Part shown: positions 41,367 through 51,593 of the stretch, one piece after another
Layout: each line of letters begins with the position of its first letter
Numbering within the stretch: position 1 is the stretch's first letter
Assembly (NCBI RefSeq): GCF_001984825.2
Contig: NZ_CP043318.1
Coordinates: forward strand, 4,836,001 to 4,900,000
DNA length: 64,000 nt
Direction of reading: 5' to 3'
Source of the DNA: Enterobacter chengduensis
GTDB lineage: Bacteria; Pseudomonadota; Gammaproteobacteria; Enterobacterales; Enterobacteriaceae
Translations under genes and position numbers: made by a program
The notes under the pieces: generated by a model
What the model was told of the DNA's origin: nothing
The model's input: the letters and a program-made list of their open reading frames with translations, nothing else
Databases searched by the model: none

Positions 41367-42308
41367 ATGTTAGACAATGTTTTGAGAATTGCCACACGCC
41401 AAAGCCCTCTCGCGCTCTGGCAGGCACATTATGTGAAGCAGCGCCTTGAAGCCTGCCACAGTGGATTGCGCGTCGAGCTGGTGCCGATGGTCACGCGCGG
41501 TGACGTGATCCTCGATACGCCGCTGGCGAAAGTGGGCGGCAAAGGCCTGTTTGTCAAAGAGCTGGAACTGGCATTGCTTGAGAACCGCGCCGATATCGCC
41601 GTACATTCGATGAAAGACGTGCCCGTCGAGTTCCCGCAAGGGCTGGGGCTGGTGACCATCTGCGAGCGCGAAGATCCGCGCGACGCGTTTGTCTCTAACC
41701 GCTATGACTCGCTCGACGCGCTGCCAGAAGGAAGCGTGGTTGGCACGTCCAGTTTACGCCGTCAGTGTCAGCTGGCGGAGCGTCGTCCCGATCTGATCAT
41801 TCGCTCGCTGCGCGGTAACGTCGGCACGCGTCTGGGCAAGCTGGATAACGGCGATTACGATGCCATTATTCTCGCCGTTGCTGGCCTGAAGCGTCTGGGT
41901 CTGGCGTCGCGCATTCGCGTGGCGTTGCCGCCAGAGCTGTCGCTGCCGGCCGTGGGCCAGGGCGCTGTCGGCGTTGAGTGCCGTCTGGACGATACGCGTA
42001 CCCGCGAACTGCTCGCGCCGCTGAACCATGACGAGACCGCTATCCGCGTAAAAGCCGAGCGGGCGATGAATACCCGCCTCGAAGGCGGGTGCCAGGTGCC
42101 GATTGGCAGCTATGCTGAATTAACAGAAGGTGAACTGTGGCTGCGCGCGCTGGTGGGTGCTCCGGACGGTTCGCAGATGGTGCGCGGCGAACGTCGCGGC
42201 AAAGCGCAAGATGCCGAGCAGCTTGGCGTGTCCCTGGCGGAAGAATTACTGGATAACGGCGCCCGCGAGATCCTGGCTGACGTTTATAATGGAGAACCCC
42301 CTGCATGA
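41367..42308 (+). CDS. hemC: Hydroxymethylbilane synthase HemC
   Basis: Porphobilinogen deaminase, which joins four porphobilinogen units into hydroxymethylbilane. The residues for substrate and cofactor binding are in [11 protein letters not shown] and [16 protein letters not shown]; the Cys that holds the dipyrromethane cofactor is in [14 protein letters not shown] (about residue 242). I start at the ATG at 41367 ([20 protein letters not shown]), which gives 313 residues as in E. coli; two in-frame ATG codons lie upstream. The next gene, hemD, overlaps it by four bases. Confidence 0.96.
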   Translation: MLDNVLRIATRQSPLALWQAHYVKQRLEACHSGLRVELVPMVTRGDVILDTPLAKVGGKGLFVKELELALLENRADIAVHSMKDVPVEFPQGLGLVTICEREDPRDAFVSNRYDSLDALPEGSVVGTSSLRRQCQLAERRPDLIIRSLRGNVGTRLGKLDNGDYDAIILAVAGLKRLGLASRIRVALPPELSLPAVGQGAVGVECRLDDTRTRELLAPLNHDETAIRVKAERAMNTRLEGGCQVPIGSYAELTEGELWLRALVGAPDGSQMVRGERRGKAQDAEQLGVSLAEELLDNGAREILADVYNGEPPA

Positions 42309-43045
42309 GCATTCTCGTCACCCGCCCTTCTCCCGCAGGAGAGCAGTTAGTGAGCCGTCTGCGCGCACTGGGGCAGGTGGCCTGGAGTTTTCCGCTTATT
42401 GAATTCTCCCCCGGCCGCGAGCTTTCTGCGCTCGTCGACCAGATGAATACCCTTCAGGAAGGCGACCTGCTGTTTGCGCTGTCGCAGCATGCCGTGGAAT
42501 TTGCCCACGCGCAGTTGCAGCAGCAGGGCCTGGCCTGGCCAACCGTCCCCCGTTATTTCGCGATTGGCCGCACAACGGCACTGGCGCTGCATACCGTAAG
42601 CGGCGTCGACGTTCGTTACCCGTTAGATCGGGAAATCAGTGAAGTCTTGCTACAATTACCTGAATTACAAACCGTTGCAGGAAAGCGCGCGCTCATTTTA
42701 CGCGGCAACGGTGGCCGTGAGCTGCTGGGCGAAACACTGCGTGAACGGGGTGCGAACGTGACGTTCGTTGAGTGCTATCAGCGCTGCGCAAAACACTACG
42801 ATGGCGCGGAAGAGGCGATGCGCTGGCACGCGCGAGGCATCAACACGCTGGTGGTCACCAGCGGTGAAATGTTACAACAGCTTTGGACGCTGATACCGCT
42901 TTGGTATCGCGAAAACTGGTTACTCCGCTGTCGGCTTCTTGTCGTCAGTGAGCGTCTGGCGAACCAGGCCCGGGAACTGGGCTGGCAGGATATTCGGATC
43001 GCTGATAACGCCGACAACGATGCGCTGCTGCGCGCATTACAATAA
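42305..43045 (+). CDS. hemD: Uroporphyrinogen-III synthase HemD
   Basis: Closes hydroxymethylbilane with inversion of ring D to make uroporphyrinogen III. The family is poorly conserved, but the two-domain pattern is clear: [17 protein letters not shown] at the N-terminus, the inter-domain [12 protein letters not shown] region, and [12 protein letters not shown] before the C-terminal region. At 246 residues it has the normal length. It overlaps hemC by four bases and precedes hemX. Confidence 0.95.
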   Translation: MSILVTRPSPAGEQLVSRLRALGQVAWSFPLIEFSPGRELSALVDQMNTLQEGDLLFALSQHAVEFAHAQLQQQGLAWPTVPRYFAIGRTTALALHTVSGVDVRYPLDREISEVLLQLPELQTVAGKRALILRGNGGRELLGETLRERGANVTFVECYQRCAKHYDGAEEAMRWHARGINTLVVTSGEMLQQLWTLIPLWYRENWLLRCRLLVVSERLANQARELGWQDIRIADNADNDALLRALQ

Positions 43046-43065
43046 CTCTCAAATGGGAAGCCATA

Positions 43066-44262
43066 ATGACGGAACACGACAAATCCTCCGCCGTGGTTGA
43101 AGAAACCAGGGAGACTGTGGAGACGACGCCACAGCCAGAGACGACTGAGAAAACCGCTGAGAAGAAAAACGGCAGCAACAAAACCAGCCTCGCGCTGAGC
43201 GCGATTGCCATCGCCATTGCGCTGGCAGCGGGCGTTGGCCTGTACGGGCTGGTGAAGCAACAGAGCGCGAATCAGACGTCCACCAACGACGCGCTGGTCA
43301 ATCAGCTCACCGCCCTGCAAAAAGCGCAGGAATCGCAGAAAACCGAGCTGGAAGCGGTAATTAAGCAGCAGGCCGCTGCGCTCGCCGAAGCGAACAGCAA
43401 ACAGGAAGCGCTGACCAAACAGCTGGGCGACGTGCAGCAGAAGGTCGCCACGATTTCCGGCACCGATGCCAAAACCTGGCTGCTCTCGCAGGCTGATTTC
43501 CTGGTGAAGCTCGCCGGGCGTAAGCTGTGGAGCGATCAGGACGTCACCACTGCCGCCGCGCTGCTGAAAAGCGCCGATGCGAGCCTGGCAGACATGAACG
43601 ACCCGAGCCTCATCACCGCTCGTCGCGCGATCACCGAAGATATCGCCAGCCTCTCCGCCGTTTCGCAGGTGGATTACGACGGCATTATCCTCAAGGTGAA
43701 CCAGCTTTCGAACCAGATCGATAACCTGCAGCTGGCGGATAACAACGACGACGACTCCCCCATGGATTCCGACGGTACAGAGCTTTCCAGCTCCCTGAGC
43801 GAATGGCGCATTAACCTGCAGAAAAGCTGGCAGAACTTTATGGACAGCTTTATCACCATCCGTCGCCGCGATGAAACCGCCGTACCGCTGTTAGCGCCGA
43901 ATCAGGATATCTACCTGCGCGAGAACATCCGTTCCCGCCTGCTGGTGGCGGCGCAGGCTGTGCCGCGTCATCAGGAAGAGACCTACAAACAGGCGCTGGA
44001 TAACGTCTCGACGTGGGTACGCGCTTACTACAACACCGATGATGCGACGACCACCGCGTTCCTCGAAGACATCGACAAGCTGAGCCAGCAGAACATCACC
44101 ATGAACGTCCCGGATAAGCTGGCCAGCCAGCCGATTCTGGAGAAACTGATGCAGACGCGCGTGCGTAACCTGCTGGCACAGCCGGGCGTACCGGCAGAGC
44201 AGACGGGTGGGGCTGCACCGGCTCCGGCTCCAGCGCCAGAAAGCGCACCACAAGGAGAGTAA
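43066..44262 (+). CDS. hemX: HemX, putative membrane protein of the hem operon
   Basis: Inner-membrane protein of 398 residues with an acidic cytoplasmic N-terminus (about 1-40), one membrane helix (about 43-62), and a large periplasmic part with coiled-coil repeats of Gln, Ala, Lys and Glu at 65-135. The tail is Ala/Pro-rich. Although it was once called a uroporphyrinogen methyltransferase, it has no such motifs. The role is not known. Its stop codon overlaps the first hemY ATG. Confidence 0.93.
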   Translation: MTEHDKSSAVVEETRETVETTPQPETTEKTAEKKNGSNKTSLALSAIAIAIALAAGVGLYGLVKQQSANQTSTNDALVNQLTALQKAQESQKTELEAVIKQQAAALAEANSKQEALTKQLGDVQQKVATISGTDAKTWLLSQADFLVKLAGRKLWSDQDVTTAAALLKSADASLADMNDPSLITARRAITEDIASLSAVSQVDYDGIILKVNQLSNQIDNLQLADNNDDDSPMDSDGTELSSSLSEWRINLQKSWQNFMDSFITIRRRDETAVPLLAPNQDIYLRENIRSRLLVAAQAVPRHQEETYKQALDNVSTWVRAYYNTDDATTTAFLEDIDKLSQQNITMNVPDKLASQPILEKLMQTRVRNLLAQPGVPAEQTGGAAPAPAPAPESAPQGE

Positions 44263-44264
44263 TG

Positions 44265-45464
44265 ATGCTAAAAGTCCTCTTACTCTTCATCCTGCTGATC
44301 GCCGGGATCGTGCTGGGACCGATGCTTGCGGGGCACCAGGGCTATGTCCTGATCCAGACCGATAATTACAACATCGAAACCAGCGTAACGGGTCTGGTGA
44401 TTATTCTGATCCTCGCAGTGGTGGTGCTGTTTGCGATCGAATGGATCCTCCGCCGTATTTTCCGTACCGGCGCGCATACGCGCGGCTGGTTCGTTGGCCG
44501 TAAGCGCCGCCGCGCCCGTAAGCAGACCGAGCAGGCCCTGCTGAAGCTTGCAGAAGGTGACTATCAGCAGGTTGAAAAGCTGATGTCGAAAAACGCCGAC
44601 CATGCCGAACAGCCGGTGGTGAACTATCTGCTGGCGGCCGAAGCGGCGCAGCAGCGCGGTGATGAAGCCCGCGCCAATCAGCACCTGGAGCGGGCGGCTG
44701 AGCTGGCTCACGGCGACCCGATTCCGGTGGAAATCACCCGCGTTCGTCTGCAGCTGGCGCGCAATGAGAATCATGCGGCTCGCCACGGTATCGACCGTCT
44801 GCTGGAAGTCGCGCCACGTCATCCGGAAGTACTGCGTCTTGCCGAGCAGGCCTATATTCGTACCGGCGCCTGGGGCTCGCTGCTGGACATCATCCCGTCC
44901 ATGGCGAAAGCCGGGGTAGGCGACGATGAACATCGCGACGAGCTCCAGCGTCTGGCGTGGATTGGTCTGATGGATCAGGCGCGCGCCGACCTGGGCAGCG
45001 ACGGCCTGAAAACGTGGTGGAAGAATCAGAGCCGGAAAACGCGCCAGCAGGTTCCTCTGCAGGTTGCCATGGCGGAACATCTTATTGAATGTGACGATCA
45101 TGACACCGCCCAGGAGATCCTCCTCGACGGTCTCAAGCGCCAGTACGACGATCGTCTGGTGATGGTGATCCCGCGCCTGAAAACCAATAACCCAGAGCAA
45201 GTCGAGAAAGTGCTGCGCCAGCAGATCAAGACCGTCGGCGACCGCCCGCTGCTGTGGAGCACGCTGGGTCAGTCGCTGATGAAGCACGGCGAATGGCAGG
45301 AGGCGAGCCTCGCCTTCCGCGCGGCCCTGAAGCAGCGTCCGGATGCTTTCGACTACGCGTGGCTTGCCGATACGCTGGACAAGCAGCATAAGCCGGAAGA
45401 AGCTGCCGCCATGCGGCGTGATGGGCTGCTGCTGACGCTGCAAAATAACGGTACGCAGCAGTAA
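44265..45464 (+). CDS. hemY: HemY, TPR-containing inner-membrane protein
   Basis: Two N-terminal membrane helices (about 1-20 and 40-62) are followed by basic residues (RKRRRARKQTEQ) and tetratricopeptide-type repeats to the C-terminus, such as YLLAAEAAQQRGDEARANQHLERAAEL. It is unrelated to the Bacillus protoporphyrinogen oxidase of the same name. Two ATG codons are in tandem; the second at 44265 is seven bases from AGGAG and matches the E. coli start, giving 399 residues. It is the last gene of hemCDXY and a terminator follows. Confidence 0.94.
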   Translation: MLKVLLLFILLIAGIVLGPMLAGHQGYVLIQTDNYNIETSVTGLVIILILAVVVLFAIEWILRRIFRTGAHTRGWFVGRKRRRARKQTEQALLKLAEGDYQQVEKLMSKNADHAEQPVVNYLLAAEAAQQRGDEARANQHLERAAELAHGDPIPVEITRVRLQLARNENHAARHGIDRLLEVAPRHPEVLRLAEQAYIRTGAWGSLLDIIPSMAKAGVGDDEHRDELQRLAWIGLMDQARADLGSDGLKTWWKNQSRKTRQQVPLQVAMAEHLIECDDHDTAQEILLDGLKRQYDDRLVMVIPRLKTNNPEQVEKVLRQQIKTVGDRPLLWSTLGQSLMKHGEWQEASLAFRAALKQRPDAFDYAWLADTLDKQHKPEEAAAMRRDGLLLTLQNNGTQQ

Positions 45465-45471
45465 TCGATCG

Positions 45472-45497
45472 GGAGGCCAAATGGCCTCCTTTTTTTA
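45472..45497 (+). terminator. Rho-independent terminator of hemCDXY
   Basis: GGAGGCC pairs with GGCCTCC around AAAT, followed by seven T, eight bases after the hemY stop codon. Confidence 0.92.
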
Positions 45498-45636
45498 TCG
45501 CCCTTCTCCTGCTACATTCTTTACACCTGCATCCGAAAACGAACCCGCCAATGTAACGATGTCTTTTCATTAACTTTTTTTCACACACGCGCACTTTCTG
45601 CAGCGTGGACTAAATCGTTTTTGAAAGGAAATCTTC

Positions 45637-46848
45637 ATGAACTCGCTTTTATATGCGCTTATCCAGGCGCTGCGCTGTCACCGCTGGCTGCGCCTGCTTG
45701 CCTGTGCTTTTATCTTTTCTTCGCTGGGGAATGGCTTAACCCAGGTTGTGGTCTTCGGCTTGCTGTTAGCGTGGTCAGCGCCGCCCGCTCTGCTCACCCT
45801 CGCTTTTCTTTTCGCTACGGTACCGGGGTTCATCGGCAGCAAATTCGGCGAAAAGCTGTGCTCACGTTGTTCTCCGATAACCCTGCTGATACTGACCGAG
45901 GGGCTGGGCCTGATCGCCCTGCTCTTTCCCCTGCTTGGCGTGGGTTATCACAGCATTGCCGCGCTGCTGGCCGTGCAGTCCGCCGAAGCGCTGCTCGGCG
46001 GGATGAGCTGGCCCGCGCTAACGCTGCTTTTCAAGCGCGGTCTCAGCGAAGCGGAGCTGCCTGCTGCGACCTGTCTGGAAAATGTGATTTTTGCTTCACA
46101 GGTGTTGCTGGGGACCGGCCTGGGCGTGGTGCTGTTTGAAAAGACATCCGTATTTACCCTGCTGGCCATCGACGCCGCCAGCTTTTTGGGGTCATTGTTA
46201 CTGCTATGGCTGGCTGGGCGCCGGTTTTCTTCGCCATCGCTGCCTGCACCCGGTGAAGAGGAGGCTCCCGCGGCATTACGCTGGCAGACGTTAACCGTTC
46301 GACAGAAGCGCAGCCTGCTCATTTTGCCCGCGCTGGCCGCCGTCGGGTCACCTGCGATGGCGCTTCTTCCGGCGCTGGCCCAGCAGCTCCGACCCCAGGA
46401 TGCGGCGGGCCTTGCTCTCCCGCTGCTGTTCGCGAGAAGCATGGGGCAGCTGTGCGGCCCTTTACTGCTAAAAAGAGACAGCCTGGCGCGTTTTGCAACT
46501 CATACGCCTCGATTATTGCTTTGCCTTGGCATCTTTCTGGTCGCTTATGGGATGCTGCCGTTTATGACCGGTTGGATAGGGTATGCGCTGGGGATAATCT
46601 TTGTCGCCCATCTGGCCTCGAACGTTCTCTTCGCGGCCGGGACGTTTGGCGTACTCAGTAGTTTTCATATCACGCAAACCGCTTCGGCCAGCGGTAAAGC
46701 GTGGCGCTGGCAAACGCTTAGCGCCTCTCTTTTCACCGGCATTGCTGCGGTGGTGGCCTCAGCGTTTGGCTCAGTAGAGGCACTCTACGCTGTCTCGTCA
46801 GTGGCCCTGTTGATAGTTGCCCTGATCGTGCGCAGGTATCAAGAATAA
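45637..46848 (+). CDS. Major facilitator superfamily transporter, substrate unknown
   Basis: A 403-residue membrane protein with about 11-12 hydrophobic segments and the MFS pattern of two six-helix halves; the central loop (about 195-225) is Pro/Glu/Ala-rich. It starts at an ATG with a GAAAGGAAA Shine-Dalgarno. I do not recognise its substrate. This position, between hemY and GlmZ, is empty in E. coli K-12, where aslBA stand on the other side of glmZ, so it is a lineage-specific gene. Base composition resembles the neighbours and no mobility genes are near. It could be a drug or metabolite exporter. Confidence 0.85.
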   Translation: MNSLLYALIQALRCHRWLRLLACAFIFSSLGNGLTQVVVFGLLLAWSAPPALLTLAFLFATVPGFIGSKFGEKLCSRCSPITLLILTEGLGLIALLFPLLGVGYHSIAALLAVQSAEALLGGMSWPALTLLFKRGLSEAELPAATCLENVIFASQVLLGTGLGVVLFEKTSVFTLLAIDAASFLGSLLLLWLAGRRFSSPSLPAPGEEEAPAALRWQTLTVRQKRSLLILPALAAVGSPAMALLPALAQQLRPQDAAGLALPLLFARSMGQLCGPLLLKRDSLARFATHTPRLLLCLGIFLVAYGMLPFMTGWIGYALGIIFVAHLASNVLFAAGTFGVLSSFHITQTASASGKAWRWQTLSASLFTGIAAVVASAFGSVEALYAVSSVALLIVALIVRRYQE

Positions 46849-46853
46849 GGCAT

Positions 46854-47056
46854 AAAAAAACGCCTGCTATAAAAGCAGGCGTTAAAACAGGTCTGTAAGA
46901 CAACATATTTGGTGCTTCACTCAACGTTATGCCCATGGTGTCTGATGAGGCCGAAGCGACATCTGTCAGTGGACGATAAGCACCGTAAATGGCTCTGCGT
47001 CATTCCTGAGTTTATGAGGCACTAAGGCGAACATAAGAGATGGAATGAGCATCTAC
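46854..47056 (-). ncRNA. glmZ: Small regulatory RNA GlmZ (SraJ)
   Basis: On the minus strand the sequence from GTAGATGCTCATTCCATCTC through TGCTTATCGTCCACTGACAG to the terminator matches GlmZ, about 203 nt (207 in E. coli). GlmZ pairs with the glmS leader with Hfq and activates GlcN-6-P synthase translation; RapZ and RNase E cleave it when GlmY is low. The terminator stem is CGCCTGCT/AGCAGGCG (46861-46881) followed by seven U. It lies between the MFS gene and the tRNA operon. Confidence 0.93.
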
Positions 47057-47067
47057 ACGCATATTAT

Positions 47068-47083
47068 TGCACATAACGTGCCA
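47068..47083 (-). promoter_or_regulatory. Sigma-54 promoter of glmZ
   Basis: TGGCACGTTATGTGCA on the minus strand matches the -24/-12 element TGGCAC-N5-TTGCA at all but one base, with the GC of the -12 element 14 bases before the GlmZ start. The A+T-rich TAATAT just downstream (47061-47066) can serve as a sigma-70 -10, giving the overlapping promoters known at glmZ and glmY. Confidence 0.85.
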
Positions 47084-47189
47084 ACATAACACCAGTAACT
47101 TTTACATAACGCAACATTTTAAGATAAAAGGAAATTATGCTGTTAAGCGGCGTCTCAAGCCCCACAATGTGCCAATAAAGGCAGAAATC

Positions 47190-47302
47190 TGTCGCCAGGC
47201 GGAGACAGCAAAACAGATAAAAGAATAATTCTTTCATTTTCAATCGATTGGATGTCGCTAAATCGCGACAATGAATCAGGACGCTGTCGGGGAATCACTA
47301 CA
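47190..47302 (-). promoter_or_regulatory. Three GlrR (QseF) activator sites upstream of glmZ
   Basis: The GlrR pattern TGTC-N10-GACA occurs exactly at 47190-47207 and at 47253-47270, and with one mismatch (TACA) at 47285-47302. They lie 134-246 bases upstream of the GlmZ start, the range expected for a bacterial enhancer-binding protein acting at a sigma-54 promoter. Confidence 0.85.
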
Positions 47303-47323
47303 GGGGTGAAAAATGGCAGAAAA

Positions 47324-47348
47324 CAAAAAACCCCGCCGAAGCGGGGTT
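47324..47348 (-). terminator. Rho-independent terminator of the tRNA operon
   Basis: On the minus strand ACCCCGC pairs with GCGGGGT around TTCG, followed by a T-rich run. It starts seven bases after the CCA end of tRNA-Pro. Confidence 0.88.
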
Positions 47349-47354
47349 CAAAAT

Positions 47355-47431
47355 TGGTCGGCGAGAGAGGATTCGAACCTCCGACCCACTGGTCCCAAAC
47401 CAGTTGCGCTACCAAGCTGCGCTACTCGCCG
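47355..47431 (-). tRNA. proM: tRNA-Pro (anticodon UGG)
   Basis: A 77-base cloverleaf on the minus strand starting CGGCGAGTAGCGCAGCTTGG and ending in an encoded CCA. The anticodon loop TTTGGGA has anticodon TGG, and the T loop is GGTTCGAATCC. It is the last gene of the operon argX-hisR-leuT-proM. Confidence 0.97.
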
Positions 47432-47477
47432 ATGTACTGCTTTTTTGAATTTTTAGTTCAATTCATTTAAAAAGTCG

Positions 47478-47563
47478 TGGTGCGAGGGGGGGGACTCGAA
47501 CCCCCACATCCAAAGGACACTAACACCTGAAGCTAGCGCGTCTACCAATTCCGCCACCTTCGC
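47478..47563 (-). tRNA. leuT: tRNA-Leu (anticodon CAG)
   Basis: An 86-base class II tRNA on the minus strand starting GCGAAGGTGGCGG, with a long variable arm (about GTGTCCTTTGGATGT) and encoded CCA. The anticodon loop TTCAGGT has anticodon CAG. The variable arm is one base shorter than in E. coli leuT as I remember it. Confidence 0.96.
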
Positions 47564-47585
47564 AATTCACAACTCTTTCAAATAA

Positions 47586-47661
47586 TGGGGTGGCTAATGG
47601 GATTCGAACCCACGACAACTGGAATCACAATCCAGGGCTCTACCAACTGAGCTATAGCCAC
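47586..47661 (-). tRNA. hisR: tRNA-His (anticodon GUG)
   Basis: A 76-base cloverleaf on the minus strand starting GTGGCTATAGCTCAGTTGG with anticodon GTG in ATTGTGATT and encoded CCA. The base before it (47662) is G on this strand and would be kept as the G-1 identity base, giving 77 bases in the mature form. Confidence 0.97.
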
Positions 47662-47725
47662 CACTGTATTCTTTCACGCGGTACTGACTACTTCTCAGAC
47701 CACCGCAGCTCCAGCACCGGGTTAA

Positions 47726-47802
<77 letters not shown>

Positions 47803-47823
47803 TTAGCGCCGTTGCGGGGCTGG

Positions 47824-47852
47824 ATATTACGTACCTCCGTCCCCGCTGTCTA
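47824..47852 (-). promoter_or_regulatory. Promoter of the argX-hisR-leuT-proM operon
   Basis: On the minus strand TAGACA (47852-47847) and TAATAT (47829-47824) are separated by 17 bases. The -10 is followed by the GC-rich discriminator CCAGCCCCGC, the type found at stringently controlled stable RNA promoters. Confidence 0.75.
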
Positions 47853-47904
47853 GTGCTTTTTTGAAAAAAATGCGCGTTTGGTTATGGTTTGCACATTTTG
47901 CCGC

Positions 47905-49290
47905 TTATTCCTCCACTTTATGCGTGGTGGCGCGGCGACCCAGGCCAAAAATCTTATAAGCGGCCGTCACGGCCGCCAGGAATATCATCCCGACAAACAG
48001 CGACATGCGGGTATCTTCATTAAAGTACATCCCGATTAATACGCAAATCAGGAACGCCATGGTCAAATAGTTCGCATAGGGGAACAGAATTGAGCGGAAC
48101 GGATGGCTTTCAATTGCCTTTTTATGCGCATGACGGAAACGCAGCTGGCTGATGAGGATAACAAACCATGGCACCATGCCCGGCAGTACGCTGGCGCTGT
48201 AGACGTAAACGAACACGCGCTGCGGGTTGGGAATGATGTAGTTCAGGCAAGAGCCAATCAGCAGGATCGCAATAGAAACCGCCACACCCGCTACCGGCAC
48301 GCCGGCACGTGAGACTTTACTCATCGCCGCAGGCAGCTGGTTATTCTTCGAGAGCGCATAGAGCATGCGGCCACAGCTGTACATTCCGCTGTTACAGCCT
48401 GACAGCGCGGCCGTCAGGACCACAAAGTTGATGATACCCGCCGCTGCCGTGATACCAATTTTGGCAAAGGTTAATACAAACGGGCTGCCCGTTGTGCCAA
48501 TTTCATTCCACGGGAAGATGGTCACGATCACGAAAATCGCGCCCACGTAGAAAATCAGGATACGCCACAGCACTTTGCCTACCGCGCTACGCAGCGTGAC
48601 CTGCGGATTTTTCGCTTCACCGGCGGTAATACCAATAAGCTCCACGCCCTGATACGAGGCCACAACGATACACAGCGCCGTCAGAAAGCCCTTCCAGCCG
48701 CCAGCAAAGAAGCCGCCGTTTTCGGTCAGGTTGCCAAAGCCGATAGCGTGTCCACCGTTGCCAAAGCCGAAGAAAATCACGCCCAGGCCGACGACAATCA
48801 TCACGATAATGGTGGTGACCTTGATCATCGCGAACCAGAACTCAATTTCACCGTAAAGGCGCACGGCAGCGAGGTTTGCCAGCGCTACCAGCCCCACGGC
48901 AATGAGCGCGGGTATCCACTGAACCATGTCCGGGAACCAGAACTGGACGTAGACTCCTATCGCGGTGATCTCTGAGATGCCCACCGCCATCCACATAAAC
49001 CAGTATGACCAGGCCGTGAGGTAGCCGAAGAAGGGGCTCATATAACGGTGCGCGTAAACGGCGAAAGAGCCGGTTACCGGCTCCAGGAAGAGCATTTCGC
49101 CCATGGAGCGCATGATGAAGAAGACAAACAGCCCGGCGATGATATATGCCAGTAAAACGGAAGGGCCTGCCCACTTGAGCGTGCTTGCGGAGCCCATAAA
49201 CAGGCCTACGCCGATAGTGCCGCCCAGCGCTATCAGTTCAATATGACGAGCTTCCAGCCCACGCTGTAGCTCCGGTTGTTTCTCTGCCAT
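47905..49290 (-). CDS. yifK: Amino acid permease YifK (ThrP)
   Basis: APC-superfamily amino acid:proton symporter with twelve membrane helices, 461 residues. The family sequence [21 protein letters not shown] (start of TM1) and the [11 protein letters not shown] region are present. In E. coli YifK takes up threonine and serine and its mRNA is a target of GcvB. It lies between wecG and the tRNA operon, transcribed with them on the minus strand but about 200 bases after wecG. Confidence 0.94.
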   Translation of the reverse strand: MAEKQPELQRGLEARHIELIALGGTIGVGLFMGSASTLKWAGPSVLLAYIIAGLFVFFIMRSMGEMLFLEPVTGSFAVYAHRYMSPFFGYLTAWSYWFMWMAVGISEITAIGVYVQFWFPDMVQWIPALIAVGLVALANLAAVRLYGEIEFWFAMIKVTTIIVMIVVGLGVIFFGFGNGGHAIGFGNLTENGGFFAGGWKGFLTALCIVVASYQGVELIGITAGEAKNPQVTLRSAVGKVLWRILIFYVGAIFVIVTIFPWNEIGTTGSPFVLTFAKIGITAAAGIINFVVLTAALSGCNSGMYSCGRMLYALSKNNQLPAAMSKVSRAGVPVAGVAVSIAILLIGSCLNYIIPNPQRVFVYVYSASVLPGMVPWFVILISQLRFRHAHKKAIESHPFRSILFPYANYLTMAFLICVLIGMYFNEDTRMSLFVGMIFLAAVTAAYKIFGLGRRATTHKVEE

Positions 49291-49487
49291 AGATCCTCGA
49301 TTGTGTTTGCTGTTTCCCGGCTTAATACCGGGTATTGTTTTTTAGGGGGACTAAAATACGGTGCGAATGGTTTCTTAAAATCGACCAAATGGCAAACGAT
49401 GCATAAAAAAAATGAATGCATTGCACAGATTATCAGCAGTTTTGCAGGCGAGTTGCAGCGCGAATAGCATATCGCGCTACATTTTGA

Positions 49488-50228
49488 TTACATTTTGCCG
49501 GTGTAATGCCAGGCGAGGTAGCGAAGCAGTCGGATCTGTCGTTTAATACGCGTCGGTTGCGATAGCAGGCGGTACAGCCACTCCAGCCCCAGATTTTGCC
49601 AGACCTTTGGCGCACGCTTAACGTGGCCGGTAAAGACGTCGTAGGTGCCGCCGACGCCCATGTAGAGGGCATCCGGACAGACCAGACGGCAGTCACGCAT
49701 TAGGATCTCCTGCCGCGGGGATCCCATCGCCACGGTGACAATTTTCGCCCCGCTGTCGCGAACGCACTCAAACAGCGCCTGCCGATCTTCCGGTTTGAAG
49801 TAACCGTCCTGGCTGCCGACAATATTAACATTCCATTGACGACGCAGTTTCTCCTCCGTCTGGGCCAGTATCTCCGGCTTCCCTCCAATCAGGAACACGG
49901 GCGTACCCTGCGCACCCGCGCGGGCCATAAGCTGCTCCCAGAGATCGGCACCCGCCACGCGGGAAACATTAGCGTCAGGATACTTTTTACGGATAGAGCG
50001 GACCACGCTGATGCCGTCCGCGTATTTAAATTCGGCCGCGTCTATCAGGCTTTTGACCTCGGCGTTGTCCTCAACCGCCAGCATCTTTTCCGCATTGATG
50101 GCGACCAACGTGCCGGATTTCATCTGGCCTTCGGCGAACAGAAAATCCAGCGCGTGCTGCATATCGCGCCAGCCAATAAGCTGCAGACCACGAAGCGCAT
50201 AGCGCGGTGCAGAAGTATTATCAGTCAT
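49488..50228 (-). CDS. wecG: UDP-ManNAcA transferase WecG (RffM)
   Basis: Glycosyltransferase of the TagA/CpsF (GT26) family that adds N-acetyl-D-mannosaminuronic acid to lipid I to give ECA lipid II. The family pattern is [46 protein letters not shown] and [14 protein letters not shown]. Length is 246, as in E. coli. It is the last gene of the ECA operon, 12 bases after wzyE. Confidence 0.96.
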   Translation of the reverse strand: MTDNTSAPRYALRGLQLIGWRDMQHALDFLFAEGQMKSGTLVAINAEKMLAVEDNAEVKSLIDAAEFKYADGISVVRSIRKKYPDANVSRVAGADLWEQLMARAGAQGTPVFLIGGKPEILAQTEEKLRRQWNVNIVGSQDGYFKPEDRQALFECVRDSGAKIVTVAMGSPRQEILMRDCRLVCPDALYMGVGGTYDVFTGHVKRAPKVWQNLGLEWLYRLLSQPTRIKRQIRLLRYLAWHYTGKM

Positions 50229-50240
50229 TACTATCCTTAC

Positions 50241-51593
50241 TCAGACTTGCGACAGCGTTGTGCTGCCCTGCCGCTCGCGCTTGTGCACAAGCCCCGCGCT
50301 GTCAAACAGCCAGTACAGCAGTTTGGCCAGCAACAGGCAGAGGCCGAAAACGACCATGAAAAACACCACGCGCGAAACGAATGAATCCAGTCCTTCACGC
50401 GCCAGAACGATCATATTGAAAATGGCACCAAAGCAGAAACTGTGCAAAATGGCCGCTTTGTAGCGGTTGGTCTCTTCATTACCGCGCAGGTAAAGCCAGT
50501 CGAACCACTTAATAATCAACCCCACGGCAACCGCACCGGGCAGAATGAACCACGCTCCGCCCATCACCACCAGGGAACCGATCAGCGTAGGTGAAATTGC
50601 CAGTCCGGAATGGTTGTTCAGCACTTCCCAGGTAAAATAGTTCGCGGTATTGAGCACCACGCCTGGCCGGTCCGGCCATAGCCACGTCGGAATAAACACG
50701 TAGAAGTCGCGAACAATCGGCGCCAGCCCCTGGAAATCAATCTTGTCGTAATTCTGCAGCAGCAGCGCCAGGTTTTCCCACGGCGAGAACGTATCGCGCG
50801 TCAGGTAGAGGAACGTGTAAAACGCTTCATCACCCGCCACGTTCATCCCATACCGCTTCAGCGCCAGCCAGAACATCCCCACGATGCCAAACACGCCTGC
50901 TGCAGCCAGCATCCACAGCGAGATCCAGCCGCGGATGATGCCGATAAACAGGAAGATGGCGAAGGCGATGATGATGTTCGCACGCGTGCCGCCCACAATC
51001 ATGTAGGTCAGGATACCAAACGCGACGGTGCTCACCAGGAAGAACAGCCACGCTTTGCTGTCCTGGCGCAGGAAGAAGATCACCAGCATAGCCGGGATGA
51101 AGAAGTAGAAGAAACGCTTAAGCGCCACGCCCGAGACTTCGGCAGAAAAAATCTGGCTGTAGGAGTGGAGCTTAAACAGCAGGAAGCCGTTATGCATGAA
51201 GAAGATACCGACGCTGACCAGGGCGATGGTCATCAGCATCACCCACGTCAGATGGGTCTCCACCCGGTTCATGGTAAAAAGCGCGCGACGAGGGGCCGTG
51301 GCCTGCGCCGAACGCAGACGCGTTTTATAGGTAACATAGTAAACCGCATAGAAGCAGGTCGCGGCCAGAAGCGCCTGAAGCAGGATTTCCGGCGGCGCGA
51401 CGCTCACGTCAAATCGGAAGACCAGTATGCTGGTAAGCGGGAAGCCGAAAAAGAAGGTCAGCAGAAACAGTAACGAGAAGAACACGTTAAAGTTGAAGCG
51501 CACCCGGCGGAATTCAAACCAGGTCAGCGTGGCGATAAACAGGGTGCTCAGAAGCCAGACAACCAGTAAGCCGCTGAATTGCAACTGACTCAT
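50241..51593 (-). CDS. wzyE: ECA polymerase WzyE
   Basis: Inner-membrane polymerase that joins ECA trisaccharide units on undecaprenyl pyrophosphate at the periplasmic face. It has about eleven hydrophobic segments and 450 residues. Sequence such as [22 protein letters not shown] and [21 protein letters not shown] is highly like E. coli WzyE. The start at 51593 overlaps the wecF stop by four bases (ATGA); codons upstream to 51632 are not conserved. Confidence 0.95.
   Translation of the reverse strand: MSQLQFSGLLVVWLLSTLFIATLTWFEFRRVRFNFNVFFSLLFLLTFFFGFPLTSILVFRFDVSVAPPEILLQALLAATCFYAVYYVTYKTRLRSAQATAPRRALFTMNRVETHLTWVMLMTIALVSVGIFFMHNGFLLFKLHSYSQIFSAEVSGVALKRFFYFFIPAMLVIFFLRQDSKAWLFFLVSTVAFGILTYMIVGGTRANIIIAFAIFLFIGIIRGWISLWMLAAAGVFGIVGMFWLALKRYGMNVAGDEAFYTFLYLTRDTFSPWENLALLLQNYDKIDFQGLAPIVRDFYVFIPTWLWPDRPGVVLNTANYFTWEVLNNHSGLAISPTLIGSLVVMGGAWFILPGAVAVGLIIKWFDWLYLRGNEETNRYKAAILHSFCFGAIFNMIVLAREGLDSFVSRVVFFMVVFGLCLLLAKLLYWLFDSAGLVHKRERQGSTTLSQV

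Noticed and set aside
46861..46881. Terminator of the MFS gene on the plus strand
   Set aside because: The T tract is on the minus strand; the hairpin belongs to GlmZ, though it may weakly stop plus-strand transcription.
47155..47415. An 86-codon minus-strand frame covering part of tRNA-Pro and the GlrR sites
   Set aside because: It runs through a tRNA gene, a terminator and the glmZ enhancer, and resembles no protein.
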